DNA from: Anaerolineales bacterium
GTDB lineage: Bacteria > Chloroflexota > Anaerolineae > Anaerolineales > UBA4823
Reading direction: 5' to 3'
Assembly (NCBI GenBank): GCA_025057645.1
Contig: JANXBJ010000003.1
Coordinates: 124,001-188,000, forward strand
Length of the DNA stretch: 64,000 nt
Shown here: positions 26,747 through 35,637 of the stretch, piece by piece
Numbering within the stretch: position 1 is the first letter of the stretch
Layout of the letters: each line of letters opens with the position of its first letter
Notes under the pieces: generated by a model
What the model was told of the DNA's origin: nothing
Databases searched by the model: none
The model's input: the letters and a program-made list of their open reading frames with translations, nothing else
Made by a program: the position numbers and the translations under genes

Positions 26747-27616
26747 TTATCCCTGCTTTCTTCGGGCGTTGCGCAGGGCTGAGAAGCCCGCTACGGCTTC
26801 TTCCAGAGTGACGGGTAGCGGCCGCTCTTTTTGCCATAGGCCCCGGGGGAGGGCAAGGCGCGCCGTGGTGGTGTAACGCGAAACACCGAAGCCTTTTTCG
26901 ACCAAGCGCTCGTCGGTCAACACCTCGTGCGGCTTGCCCTCTAGGTAGATTTTCCCTTCCCAAAGGGCAATCACCCGGTCGGCAAACTGGGCAATCCACT
27001 CCACCTTGTGTTCCGCCATGACCACGGTCATGCCTTGTTCAGCCATTTGGCGGATCACGCCGAACACCTCGCGCGTCCCGATCGGGTCCATTTGCGAGGT
27101 TGGCTCGTCTAACACCAGCACTTTGGGCTGCATAACCAAGATCGAAGCCAAGGCAACGCGCTGCTGTTGCCCGCCGGAAAGCGAATAGGGGGAGCGGTCG
27201 GCGAGATCGGCGATGCCGGTCATCTGGAGCACTTCCTCAACGCGGCGGATGATCTCTGAGCGGGGCACGCCGCTGTTCTCCAGCCCAAACGCCACTTCCT
27301 CGAAGACGGTATATTTTGCCCCACTGATCTGGTTGAACGGGTTTTGAAAGACCAAGCCCACTTTTAACACCCAATCCGAGAGATCGGAGTCTTGGACAAG
27401 CACGCCATCCACTTCCACAATTCCCTTTAGCTCGCCCTTGTAAAAGTGCGGGATAAAGCCGGCGAGCGTGTAGCATAGGGTCGATTTTCCGGCGCCATTC
27501 GGGCCAATGACAGCCACGAACTCCCCCTCTTCAACTTCTAAGTTAATGTCTTGGAGGGCGGGTTTCTCGGTGAAGGGATAATGATAGGTGACCTGCTGAA
27601 GTTTGACAATGGGCAT
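26747..27616 (-). CDS. ECF transporter ATPase with canonical signature
   Basis: A 289-residue ABC ATPase, partner of the preceding entry. It contains Walker A GPNGAGKSTL near residue 38, Q-loop FQNPFNQISG, a full LSGGQQQRVALASI signature, Walker B VLVLDEPTSQMDP and the switch His of MAEHKVEW. Together the two ATPases form the heterodimer that drives conformational change of the EcfT scaffold. The C-terminal 50 residues after the core are rich in Arg and probably regulatory. It starts 9 bp after ecfT. Confidence 0.92.
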   Translation of the reverse strand: MPIVKLQQVTYHYPFTEKPALQDINLEVEEGEFVAVIGPNGAGKSTLCYTLAGFIPHFYKGELKGIVEVDGVLVQDSDLSDWVLKVGLVFQNPFNQISGAKYTVFEEVAFGLENSGVPRSEIIRRVEEVLQMTGIADLADRSPYSLSGGQQQRVALASILVMQPKVLVLDEPTSQMDPIGTREVFGVIRQMAEQGMTVVMAEHKVEWIAQFADRVIALWEGKIYLEGKPHEVLTDERLVEKGFGVSRYTTTARLALPRGLWQKERPLPVTLEEAVAGFSALRNARRKQG

Positions 27617-27625
27617 GTTGGGTCT

Positions 27626-28405
27626 CTATGAAAACCAGATGCGACTGACCAGCGAGGCAAGCATGATGAGGATCAGCAACCAGCGCAACCCCTTATCCAG
27701 CGGGCGGTCGTAAATCTCCCGTAAGGAGGTCTTCGGACGGCGGGAGGTGAAGCCACGCGCTTCGATGGCAATGGCGCGCTCCTCCACTTCCACCAGCGAG
27801 CCAAAGACCAAGGGCCCGACTAAGGGCACCAGAGCTTGGACACGACGGGCAAAACTCGATTCGGTATCCAGACCGCGCGAGCGCTGGGCAGCAATAATCG
27901 TACTGGCTTTGGCTTGCATTTGGGGGATGATTTGCAACGTGGCAATGATGACATAGGCAAATTGCCCCGGCAAGCCGCGCTGCGTGAGGTCGGACATCAG
28001 CTCGCTGGGATGGGTGGTTAACATAAACAGGGTGAAGGAGGAGACCATGACGAAAATGCGCACTGCGTTGGCAAAGGCGTACATCAAGCTCTCTTGAGTG
28101 AGGGTGAGAAACCAGAGCTTAGCTAAAACCGTCTCCCCGCCGGGGATGAACAAGGCTTGCATGACAAAGAGAAAACCGGCGGCGGGCAAGATCAACTTGG
28201 TCACAGCGGTGAAATACTCGCCTTGCACCTTGCCCAAGAAAGCTAGGGGGAAAACCACCAAAAGCAACAGCAGATGGGGAGTCCAATAGAACGGCACCAG
28301 AAAAGCGGGCAAGATCAAGCCAAAGACCAAGGTCAGCTTGGTGAGGGGGTTGAGTTGGTGCAAAGCGCTTTCACGCTTGACGTAGAACGATAACCTTTCG
28401 TGCAT
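27626..28405 (-). CDS. ecfT: ECF transporter transmembrane subunit EcfT
   Basis: A 259-residue membrane scaffold of the energy-coupling factor module with about 5-6 hydrophobic helices. It has the long amphipathic coupling region with two Ala-Arg-Gly-type motifs: AAQRSRGLD and AIEARGFTSRR (residues about 170-225), which insert into grooves of the two ATPases. The opening SALHQLNPLTKLTLVFGLIL is typical of EcfT. It lies between the S component and ATPase genes in the order S-T-A-A. Confidence 0.92.
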   Translation of the reverse strand: MHERLSFYVKRESALHQLNPLTKLTLVFGLILPAFLVPFYWTPHLLLLLVVFPLAFLGKVQGEYFTAVTKLILPAAGFLFVMQALFIPGGETVLAKLWFLTLTQESLMYAFANAVRIFVMVSSFTLFMLTTHPSELMSDLTQRGLPGQFAYVIIATLQIIPQMQAKASTIIAAQRSRGLDTESSFARRVQALVPLVGPLVFGSLVEVEERAIAIEARGFTSRRPKTSLREIYDRPLDKGLRWLLILIMLASLVSRIWFS

Positions 28406-28456
28406 TCATCTCCTCCCTCCCCGCGCCCTGTGGGAGGAGGGGCTGGGGGTGAGGGT

Positions 28457-29158
28457 TCATCCACCCGGCGTCAAAAGGCGCACCAAGACAAAGACCGCAA
28501 TCAGGATCAACACCACCACCACGCCCAAAGCGATCCATAATTGAGTCCTACCCGCACCGGCTTGGATTTCGATGTTCTGCGGGCGCGGGAAGCGGGCGAC
28601 AAAGCGCAGCGATAAACCTTGGATAATGGCAAAGGCCAACAGCGCTGTGGAAATCTTGTCGATAGGCTCGACCAAGAAGTTGGTGCTGAAGACGGCTTCA
28701 ATAACCCCGCGGCCGGTCTGTAATAGGTAAGCGGTGATGAAGGACGATCCGCTGGCAGTGATTCCACCGTACAGATAGACGGCGATGGGGGTGGAGACAA
28801 TCGCCGCCGTGAGGGCGACCAAGAAGCCGGTGATGATCACTTTCCAGAGGTTCTTGAACAAGCCAGCGTTGGCGCAGATGCCGGTCACCAAGCCGATGAA
28901 GAATGCCACCGGCCACCAAGGGAAGGCATTTGGGTCGATTGCCAAGCCCCAAATAATGTTGGAGAGGGTGCCGGTCAACGCCCCTGCCCAAGGTCCACAC
29001 AGCGCCGCCACCAGCATCGTGCCGATCGAATCAAGGTAAACAGGCAGACGCAGGACAACCACAATTTGCCCCATGACCACATTGATAGCAATTGCCACAG
29101 GGATCAAGACCCACGTCATCGTATTGAAGTCTTTTTTGAGCGATTCGAAAAATTTCAT
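28457..29158 (-). CDS. ECF transporter S component (substrate-binding, probably nucleoside-related)
   Basis: A 233-residue membrane protein with six hydrophobic helices and the S-component features: a first helix with an Ala/Ile-rich face (IPVAIAINVVMGQIV) for EcfT contact and a central stretch LDSIGTMLVAALCGPWAGALTGTLSNIIWGL typical of the ECF S/BioY-like superfamily. A final single helix lies near the C-terminus (about 208-228). The operon begins with a nucleoside hydrolase, so a nucleoside or nucleobase substrate is the best inference, though sequence alone does not fix it. It starts with ATG after GGAG. Confidence 0.85.
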   Translation of the reverse strand: MKFFESLKKDFNTMTWVLIPVAIAINVVMGQIVVVLRLPVYLDSIGTMLVAALCGPWAGALTGTLSNIIWGLAIDPNAFPWWPVAFFIGLVTGICANAGLFKNLWKVIITGFLVALTAAIVSTPIAVYLYGGITASGSSFITAYLLQTGRGVIEAVFSTNFLVEPIDKISTALLAFAIIQGLSLRFVARFPRPQNIEIQAGAGRTQLWIALGVVVVLILIAVFVLVRLLTPGG

Positions 29159-29251
29159 CGGAATATCTCCTTTTCCAAATAAATCGAATCGAATATGGAT
29201 AAACGCCTAAAAATGCCAGCGCTTTTCAGAGGAATCACCTGACCGATCGAG

Positions 29252-30235
29252 TTATCCTTCCTGTTCTACCTCCTCGTTCAAAAGTTTCCGGCTCAAGGTA
29301 GCGATCCGTTGCACAAAGAAATCAAGAAAAGCGTTGACGCACACACCTAATGCCACTCGCATGTTGGCCGGCTTGCCGGTCATGTGGTAGAAGTCGGCAA
29401 AGGTCTTTCCCATACAGACTCCGCCGCTGATGTCAACGTCTACATAGAGTTCTTGATAATCGCATAGATCGGGTCGAAAAGTCAGGGCAAGGGCCAAGGG
29501 ATCGTTGATCACACAGCCCGCAATGGCTTGGTATTGATCGTGAAATTCCATGTAATAGCGGGTGGCTTGGCGCAGGAATGCGGGGATGGGGGAAGGAAGT
29601 GGGTCGAGCTTTTGCAAGTGCGCTTCGGTGAGGATGCACTGATACGTGACATCCAGCGGCACGAGCGTGATAGGAATGCCGCTGTGGAAGACGATGTGGG
29701 CGGCGTGCGGGTCGACATACGTGTTGAATTCTGCCAACGGGGTGGTGTTGCCTTCGTGGCGAATGGCGCCACCCATGATGAACAGCTCTTTCACCGCTTG
29801 GGCAAGGCGCGGTTCTTTGCGCAAGGCAAGGGCAAGGTTGGTGAGGGGACCGATGGCAACAATCGTGATTTCACCCGGCGCGCTGAGCACACGCTCGATT
29901 AGGAAATCGCACGCATGTTGACTCAACGGCTTGGTGTGTGGTGGAGGAAGTTGAGCATATCCTAATCCCATCTGTCCGTGCGTCTCTGGGGCAAGCAAGG
30001 AAGGTTGCACCAGCGGCCGCTCGCAGCCGCGCACTACGGGAATGTGCGCAGCTTGAGCCAGCTCTAAAATCGAAAGGGCGTTGGTAACCCCTTGATCGAC
30101 CGAGCAGTTGCCGTGCACGATGCTCAAGCCCTCAACCCGAAGCTCCGGTGAGGCTAAGGCCAACAAGATGGCAGCGGCATCATCGATGCCGGGGTCGGTG
30201 TCGATCAGAATGCGCTTGGGAGAGAAGGATAGCAT
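29252..30235 (-). CDS. Inosine-uridine preferring nucleoside hydrolase family protein
   Basis: A 327-residue enzyme that cleaves the N-glycosidic bond of ribonucleosides to base and ribose. The Ca2+-binding N-terminal motif DTDPGIDDA is at residues 12-20, the second conserved region AIGPLTNLALAL near 128, the GGAIRHEGNTTPLAEFN loop near 150, and a late Asn-Asp pair (INDPLALAL) near 240 for ribose and calcium. Length is normal. As first gene of the operon with an ECF transporter and an MFS protein it probably serves uptake and salvage of nucleosides. RBS GGGAGC precedes the ATG; a palindrome and a promoter lie upstream. Confidence 0.93.
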   Translation of the reverse strand: MLSFSPKRILIDTDPGIDDAAAILLALASPELRVEGLSIVHGNCSVDQGVTNALSILELAQAAHIPVVRGCERPLVQPSLLAPETHGQMGLGYAQLPPPHTKPLSQHACDFLIERVLSAPGEITIVAIGPLTNLALALRKEPRLAQAVKELFIMGGAIRHEGNTTPLAEFNTYVDPHAAHIVFHSGIPITLVPLDVTYQCILTEAHLQKLDPLPSPIPAFLRQATRYYMEFHDQYQAIAGCVINDPLALALTFRPDLCDYQELYVDVDISGGVCMGKTFADFYHMTGKPANMRVALGVCVNAFLDFFVQRIATLSRKLLNEEVEQEG

Positions 30236-30323
30236 AAAGCACCTGCTCCCAGGTCTCGCGATGCGGGACCAAGCATGAGGGAGACGTTTTCTCGATCCCT
30301 GTTCTTGTGAAGCCTAGCTTAAT

Positions 30324-30339
30324 TTCATCGTACGATGAA
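30324..30339. promoter_or_regulatory. 16-bp perfect palindrome, candidate operator of the nucleoside operon
   Basis: TTCATCGTACGATGAA is a perfect palindrome 88 bp upstream of the nucleoside hydrolase start and about 20-35 bp downstream of the predicted transcription start. This is a suitable place for a roadblock repressor. The regulator is unknown. Confidence 0.55.
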
Positions 30340-30366
30340 TGAGCGACTCTCGTGAAAGTTAATTTT

Positions 30367-30395
30367 ATTTTACTTTCTTCGGCGCGAAGGCGCAA
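30367..30395 (-). promoter_or_regulatory. Candidate promoter of the nucleoside hydrolase/ECF operon
   Basis: On the minus strand, TTGCGC, a 17-nt spacer and TAAAAT form a plausible promoter with a weak -35 and a good -10. Start of transcription would be near 30360, giving a leader of about 125 nt that contains the palindrome. Confidence 0.45.
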
Positions 30396-30479
30396 ATCTC
30401 CTCCGCCTGTTGTTCTCAAGAGAGGTGTCTATGAGAACGGGCAACGGAGGTAAACGTCCCCGTTTGGGGGTGTGCTTGT

Positions 30480-30605
30480 GGCGGGTCGCAACGTTCCGAC
30501 CACCGGGCTAGGGTGGACAAACCAGTCCACCAAGCCCCCATGAGGGCCTCGGTGGGGAGCGGGTGTCTTCGTCGGCTACATTTGCGAGCAGAGGGGGCCC
30601 TCGCA
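30480..30605. other. Structured GC-rich intergenic region, possible RNA
   Basis: The 391-bp gap between the lipoprotein gene and the nucleoside hydrolase gene holds no credible ORF but several strong inverted repeats. GGTCG/CGACC pairs at 30484-30501. A two-part hairpin spans 30505-30537 (GGGCT with AGCCC outside, GGTGGAC with GTCCACC inside, loop of 6). GAGGGCC (30542-30548) pairs with GGCCCTC (30596-30602). The set could be an untranslated structured RNA or a terminator region of the lipoprotein gene, but no T-tract follows. It matches no riboswitch class that I recognise. Confidence 0.35.
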
Positions 30606-30626
30606 GATTGCGGAGAGAGACGCTCT

Positions 30627-31475
30627 CTAGGGAATGTTGTAAGTCAGCAGCACGATTTCAATGTTCGCAGCCTGGTCACTGCTGCTCGACTTGACCATCC
30701 CCACTCCGGATGCATACCAGACCGAGCCGGTCTCACTGACGCTAAACGTCGACATGTCCGAAATCGAAAAGTCTATCTTGGTCGAACAGTCAACGCGCAA
30801 AGCCTCGAACTCCCCAGCCGGCACTCGCACCCTCTCGAAGTTGGCTGCCACGCAAGAGCGTTCAAGGAAAGTGCGAGTTTTGAAGCTTGTGCCGCCCATC
30901 TCGCTCTGACCACGGTAGGCAATGGCCTGCGACCATCCTTGTCCGAGTTGGGGGTTGGCAGGAAGAGAAATGCCTTGATTCGACTCGACGGTGAAATTCG
31001 TCTGCATCGTCCCGGCGCTTACAAAAGCGCCGCCACCGGGCGTGAGAGCGATCAGGTCACCTGCGCGACATGCCCAGCTCCCCTGGCGCACTGTGCCCAT
31101 GCCGAACACATCTTGATCGTCAAAGCCATCCTCGCGCACGGCGGTGATCGACCGCACGAACGTGTCGCTGCTCACCCCGCTCATCTGATATTGCCAAGTG
31201 GCGCCCTGAACCACCGGGTAGAACTCGTTTTGGCACTGACCGGTTGGCAAAGGAAGGGTGGCCTGTGCAGTTGGCGATGCAGTGGGCTCTGCCGTGGTGG
31301 GCTGCGGGGAAGGCGTTTCTTGCTCCTCTTCAGGAGGAAAAGGGGTTGTCTCTAGGGGGCTGGAGGGAACCTCCGCAGTGGGTTGCGTCCCTTCGGTCGG
31401 AAGTAATCCACCCAAAGTGCAAGCCAGCGAGCTTAGGACGAGACTAAGGAGAAAATAGCGCAAGATTTTGGTCAT
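30627..31475 (-). CDS. Hypothetical lipoprotein
   Basis: A 282-residue exported protein with a lipoprotein signal ([19 protein letters not shown], lipid Cys19), a Thr/Pro/Glu-rich spacer (about 25-85), and a beta-rich domain of about 190 residues that begins [18 protein letters not shown]. It contains repeated strand-like stretches and one Cys pair. The opening resembles proteins annotated only as surface lipoproteins with lipocalin-like barrels. The function is not known to me. The ATG at 31475 was chosen for its AGGAG RBS and signal peptide; the longer frame upstream is spurious. A perfect TATAAT lies 36 nt upstream. Confidence 0.75.
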   Translation of the reverse strand: MTKILRYFLLSLVLSSLACTLGGLLPTEGTQPTAEVPSSPLETTPFPPEEEQETPSPQPTTAEPTASPTAQATLPLPTGQCQNEFYPVVQGATWQYQMSGVSSDTFVRSITAVREDGFDDQDVFGMGTVRQGSWACRAGDLIALTPGGGAFVSAGTMQTNFTVESNQGISLPANPQLGQGWSQAIAYRGQSEMGGTSFKTRTFLERSCVAANFERVRVPAGEFEALRVDCSTKIDFSISDMSTFSVSETGSVWYASGVGMVKSSSSDQAANIEIVLLTYNIP

Positions 31476-31511
31476 GATTGCTCTCCTTTGTCTAAATTGG
31501 CCAGTGCTTGT

Positions 31512-31517
31512 ATTATA
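31512..31517 (-). promoter_or_regulatory. -10 box of the lipoprotein gene
   Basis: TATAAT on the minus strand, embedded in CTTGTGTATAATACAAG, whose outer 5 bp are inverted repeats. No strong -35 is visible. Confidence 0.5.
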
Positions 31518-31637
31518 CACAAGAAAAGGAGCAGACCATGATAGATTAGAACCGTTTGTTCTCACCACCTTCAAGTTACGGAACGGCGCAGCCGATCCTG
31601 GACTGTACCGACTCTTGCTACAGACTTTGTCAAATTG

Positions 31638-31666
31638 TTGACCGATCTCCGAAAATATGGCATAAT
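31638..31666 (+). promoter_or_regulatory. Promoter of the T-box leader and ileS
   Basis: TTGACC (31638-31643), a 17-nt spacer and CATAAT (31661-31666) match consensus at 5 of 6 positions each. Expected transcription start is about 31673. Confidence 0.8.
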
Positions 31667-31672
31667 CTACAT

Positions 31673-31982
31673 CAACGAACTCGCAAAAGCGATGATGGAA
31701 ACGAGTACATCCGAGCGGCGCTGACAGCGAACCTGCGAACGGTGTGAGGCGGGCCAGCACGACGGATGGAACATCCTTCCGGAGCTGCAACCTGAAAGGC
31801 CGAGAGCAGAGGAGGCCGAGTAGGGAAGCCGGTGTCGTCCACCGTTATCGCGGACGAGTGGTTTGGAGTGCCCAAAGGGGCTTCAAAGACCACTGAGGAG
31901 TTGCCTGCAACAGCAGGAAACAGGGTGGTACCGCGGGAGATGTGCCATTTCCTCTCGTCCCTGGAGGGGCGAGAGTTTTTTT
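31673..31982 (+). promoter_or_regulatory. T-box leader (tRNA-sensing riboswitch) of ileS
   Basis: The leader opens with a stem I region (GCGATGATGGAAACGAGTA near 31686) and contains the hallmark T-box AGGGTGGTACCGCG at 31922-31935, which binds the free CCA end of uncharged tRNA. It ends in an intrinsic terminator: CTCTCGTCCC (31952-31961) paired with GGGGCGAGAG (31966-31975) and a T7 run. An ATC at about 31773-31775 is a possible isoleucine specifier codon, but I have not folded stem I. Uncharged tRNA should favour the antiterminator and switch on the gene. Confidence 0.93.
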
Positions 31983-32029
31983 ATCTGGATGTCCGTGCTA
32001 GATTTAGTCTGCGAGGTTTTGGAGGTCGT

Positions 32030-35000
32030 ATGCCGTTTCGAGAAGTGCCAACTAAGATTGATTTCCCTGCCCAAGAGCGAGAGATTTTAGAGTTCTGGAA
32101 AAGGACTCAAGCCTTCCAGAAAATGCGCGAACTCCATAGAGGGCAACCCCACTGGTCATTTATCGACGGACCGATCACGGCCAATAACCCGATGGGCGTC
32201 CACCATGGGTGGGGCAGAACCTATAAGGATTTGTTTCAGCGTTTTTGGACGATGCGCGGCCGGGAACTGCGCTACCAGAACGGCTTCGATTGCCAAGGAT
32301 TGTGGGTGGAGGTCGAAGTCGAGAAAGAGATGGGCTTTAGAACCAAGCGGGATATTGAGAATTACGGTCTCGAAAAATTCGTGCGCGCTTGTAAGGCGCG
32401 CGTCCTAAGGTATGCCGCCGTTCAGACCGAGCAGTCGATTCGTTTAGGTTACTGGATGGATTGGGACGATCCTGATCAGTTGCGTTGGTTAGCAGAACAA
32501 CTTTTGGAGGACCCCCAGCGGGTGATCACCGTCCAAGGTCCAGAGGGCCCTGTGACCGACACGGTCGAACAAATCGTCGGACGTCTGGGGATGCCTGAGC
32601 TAGGCGGCAGTTATTTCACGTTTTCCAACGAAAACAACTATATGATTTGGTACTTCTTGAAAAAGTGCTGGGAGAAGGGCTGGTTATATCACGGAGCAGA
32701 CGTAATGCCGTGGTGTCCGCGGTGCGCCACCGGCATTAGCCAGCACGAGATTGTGACGGATGGTTACGCCGAGCTTACCCATCCCTCGGTTACGTTGCGC
32801 TTCCCCCTGCGTCAAAGCGCAGATTTGAGCAGCCCCCCGCGTCGCGACCCTCAAAGCGGGTTGCCCGAGGCGCTCTTGGTTTGGACAACCACCCCTTGGA
32901 CGCTGACCAGCAATGTAGCTGCTGCAGTCGGGCCGGACCTCACTTACGTGAAAGTGCGCCAAGGCGAACAAGTCCTCTACCTCTCTAAGGGCACTATGCA
33001 TATGCTAAGGGGAGAGTATGAGGTTCTTGGAGAACTGCCGGGCGCTGCAATGGAGGGTTGGTACTACTTCGGCCCCTTCGACGATCTGCCGGCAGCCCAA
33101 CAGCGTGGGGGACTCGTTCCCATAGAGCATTTGATCAGAGACATTCCCCTTACCGCTGCGGAAGCCCACCGGGTTATCCTTTGGGATGAGGTGGGCGAGA
33201 CTGAGGGCACGGGGATTGTTCACATTGCCCCGGGTTGTGGCGCAGAAGACTTTCAATTGGGCAAACAGCATGGCCTGCCCATTATTGCCCCCTTGGACGA
33301 TGAAGGCTATTTTATCGAGGGCTTTGCGTGGTTGAGCGGAATGCATGTCTCCAAAGTTGCTACGCCGATCTTTGAGGATTTGGAGCGCAAGGGATTGCTC
33401 TACCACGTGGAGTCTTACACCCACCGCTATCCGACCTGCTGGAGGTGCAAGGAAGAGTTGATTTTTCGCCTGGTGGATGAGTGGTTCATCAGCATGGGCG
33501 AGGTCTATGACAAGCCCCGCGAACAGCTCACCCCAGAAGAAAAGGCGCGTAGTTTGCGCTATCAGATCATGGATATTGTCGATCGAATTCGCTGGATCCC
33601 GGAGTTCGGCTATGCCCGGGAGATGGACTGGCTGCGCAACATGCACGACTGGATGATCAGTAAAAAGCGCTATTGGGGTTTGGCACTGCCGATCTGGGTA
33701 TGTGAGCAGTGTGGCAAGTATGAGGTAATCGGCAGCGAGGTGGAGTTGCAGGAACGAGCGGTCGCCGGTTTGGACGTTTTCGGACGCCACACTCCGCACC
33801 GTCCGTATATTGATGCAGTCAAGTTGGGCTGTCCGGCTTGTGGTGGGCTGATGAACCGCATTCCCGACGTAGGCAATCCATGGTTGGATGCAGGGATTGT
33901 GCCCTTCAGTACCTTACGCTATCGCTCCGACCCCGACTACTGGCGCAAGTGGTATCCGGCACACTGGATCAGCGAATCGTTCCCGGGTCAGTTCCGCAAC
34001 TGGTTCTACAGCTTGCTGGCGATGGCCACTGTGATCGCCGGAGAGCCGCCCTTCCTCGAGAACTTCGGCTATGCCACGCTCCTTGCTGAAGACGGACGGC
34101 CGATGCACAAAAGCTGGGGCAATGCGATTGAATTTAATGAGGCCGCAGATAAGATGGGGGTGGACGTAATGCGCTGGTTGTATTGCAACCACAAGCCAGA
34201 GAACGATTTGCTTTTTGGCTATCATCGGGGCGATGAAGCTCGTCGTCGCTTCCTTATCCCTCTGTGGAATGTCTACGCCTTCCTAGCCACCTATGCTCGT
34301 CTCGATGGTTGGGAGCCCACCTTTGAGTTCGACCCAGCCTATCCGGAAGGAGCAACCCCTCGTAGTGAGAACCTCCTCGATCGCTGGATTCTCACCCGGC
34401 TCAACCAAGTAACACCGGTGGTCACCCACGCTCTCGAAAACTCCGACACCTACACGGCAACGCTGGCCTTGGAGGCCCTGCTGGATGACCTGAGCAATTG
34501 GTATGTGCGCCGCTCGCGCCGTCGATTTTGGAAGTCGGAGCAAGATCAGGATAAGCGGATGGCATATGCAACCCTTTACCACGTAGTGGTAAAGATGATC
34601 CGCCTGTTAGCGCCTTTTGTGCCTTTTATTACAGAGGCGATTTATCAAAATCTGGTGCGCAGTGTGCGTCCGAACGCTTACGAGAGTGTGCATCATACCT
34701 CTTGGCCACTGACAGATGAGAGCGCCGTGGATCAGGCATTAGAACAGCAGATGACACTAGCGCGCCAAATCGCTAGCCTGGGCTTGAGCGCACGTAACTC
34801 TGCCGGGCTTAAGGTGCGCCAGCCTCTGGCAAAGGTCTTTGTCTACGCCGGCAAAACCAAGACCCTTCTGCCCGAACTGATCGAGATCATTAAGGACGAA
34901 TTGAACGTGAAAGAGTTCGAGTTTGTGGAAAAGGCCGAGCAACTGGTCACCTATCAAATCTTGCCGGATAGCAAATTGCTCGGTCCGAGATTTGGCGCTC

Positions 35001-35476
35001 AGTTCCCCAAGGTGCGTGCTGCTTTAGCAGAGATGGATGCGGCCAGGGTAGCAGCTTTGGTTCAGGCCGGGATGAAGGTTCCCCTCCAAGTGGATGGCCA
35101 AGTGGTGGAGTTGGAAGCCAACGAAATCTTGGTGCAGACCAAACCGGCGGAGGGATTGGCCGTTGCTTTCGATAAATTGGCTACGGTAGCGGTCGACACG
35201 AACGTCACTCCGGAACTGCGTGCCGAAGGCCTTGCCCGTGAACTCGTGCGTCGCATTCAAGCCATGCGCAAGGAGGCGGGTTTCAACATTGAAGATCGCA
35301 TTACCACCTACTATCAAGCCGATGAAGCGCTGGCCGAAATCTTTCGCTCTTGGGGCGAGTATATTAAGGCAGAAACCCTCACGCTCGCTCTATGTCACGA
35401 AACCCCGCCTGCAGATAGCTACCAGGAGACCCATCAAATCGATCAGCACCGGGTCGTCCTCGGGGTTAAGCGTTAG
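32030..35476 (+). CDS. ileS: Isoleucine--tRNA ligase-type class I tRNA synthetase
   Basis: An 1148-residue class I synthetase. The HIGH-equivalent is NNPMGVHHGWGRT near residue 55, and the zinc-type Cys pairs are in WCPRCATG and CPACGG. The CP1 editing domain with TTTPWTLTSN and HIAPGCGAEDFQLG is intact. The KMSKS loop reads GRPMHKSWGN (near residue 695), a clear departure from consensus. An anticodon-binding domain and a C-terminal tail with two beta-like modules follow. ATG 32030 after GGAGG gives the family start MPFREVPTKIDFPAQE; the frame extends upstream only into the T-box. Leader type and overall alignment pattern favour Ile over Val or Leu. Confidence 0.85.
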   Translation: MPFREVPTKIDFPAQEREILEFWKRTQAFQKMRELHRGQPHWSFIDGPITANNPMGVHHGWGRTYKDLFQRFWTMRGRELRYQNGFDCQGLWVEVEVEKEMGFRTKRDIENYGLEKFVRACKARVLRYAAVQTEQSIRLGYWMDWDDPDQLRWLAEQLLEDPQRVITVQGPEGPVTDTVEQIVGRLGMPELGGSYFTFSNENNYMIWYFLKKCWEKGWLYHGADVMPWCPRCATGISQHEIVTDGYAELTHPSVTLRFPLRQSADLSSPPRRDPQSGLPEALLVWTTTPWTLTSNVAAAVGPDLTYVKVRQGEQVLYLSKGTMHMLRGEYEVLGELPGAAMEGWYYFGPFDDLPAAQQRGGLVPIEHLIRDIPLTAAEAHRVILWDEVGETEGTGIVHIAPGCGAEDFQLGKQHGLPIIAPLDDEGYFIEGFAWLSGMHVSKVATPIFEDLERKGLLYHVESYTHRYPTCWRCKEELIFRLVDEWFISMGEVYDKPREQLTPEEKARSLRYQIMDIVDRIRWIPEFGYAREMDWLRNMHDWMISKKRYWGLALPIWVCEQCGKYEVIGSEVELQERAVAGLDVFGRHTPHRPYIDAVKLGCPACGGLMNRIPDVGNPWLDAGIVPFSTLRYRSDPDYWRKWYPAHWISESFPGQFRNWFYSLLAMATVIAGEPPFLENFGYATLLAEDGRPMHKSWGNAIEFNEAADKMGVDVMRWLYCNHKPENDLLFGYHRGDEARRRFLIPLWNVYAFLATYARLDGWEPTFEFDPAYPEGATPRSENLLDRWILTRLNQVTPVVTHALENSDTYTATLALEALLDDLSNWYVRRSRRRFWKSEQDQDKRMAYATLYHVVVKMIRLLAPFVPFITEAIYQNLVRSVRPNAYESVHHTSWPLTDESAVDQALEQQMTLARQIASLGLSARNSAGLKVRQPLAKVFVYAGKTKTLLPELIEIIKDELNVKEFEFVEKAEQLVTYQILPDSKLLGPRFGAQFPKVRAALAEMDAARVAALVQAGMKVPLQVDGQVVELEANEILVQTKPAEGLAVAFDKLATVAVDTNVTPELRAEGLARELVRRIQAMRKEAGFNIEDRITTYYQADEALAEIFRSWGEYIKAETLTLALCHETPPADSYQETHQIDQHRVVLGVKR

Positions 35477-35543
35477 TCCCTCTCCCCGAGATGCTCGCCG
35501 AGAGACGTGGGAGAAAAGGAGCGACTATGCCAACTGGGGGAAG

Positions 35544-35578
35544 TCGGGGCGTGGGTCGAGATAACGCTCATGCCCCGA
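35544..35578. terminator. Hairpin between ileS and the convergent DMT gene
   Basis: TCGGGGCGTG pairs with CATGCCCCGA (one G-U) around a 15-nt loop, 68 nt after the ileS stop. There is no clear T-tract, so termination strength is uncertain. Confidence 0.45.
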
Positions 35579-35637
35579 TAGACAAGTCGATCGAGTAGTA
35601 AAGTTTGAGGCGATAACCTCCTCAAGCGTAAAAAGGC

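Noticed and set aside
30513..31355. 280-codon + strand frame opposite the lipoprotein gene
   Set aside because: It is a shadow of the minus-strand lipoprotein, which has a signal peptide, RBS and promoter.
31832..32029. 66-codon in-frame extension of ileS
   Set aside because: It runs through the T-box and terminator; ATG 32030 has an RBS and the family N-terminus.
32799..33799. 264-codon minus-strand frame inside ileS
   Set aside because: Antisense shadow of a fully conserved synthetase; no RBS or domain.
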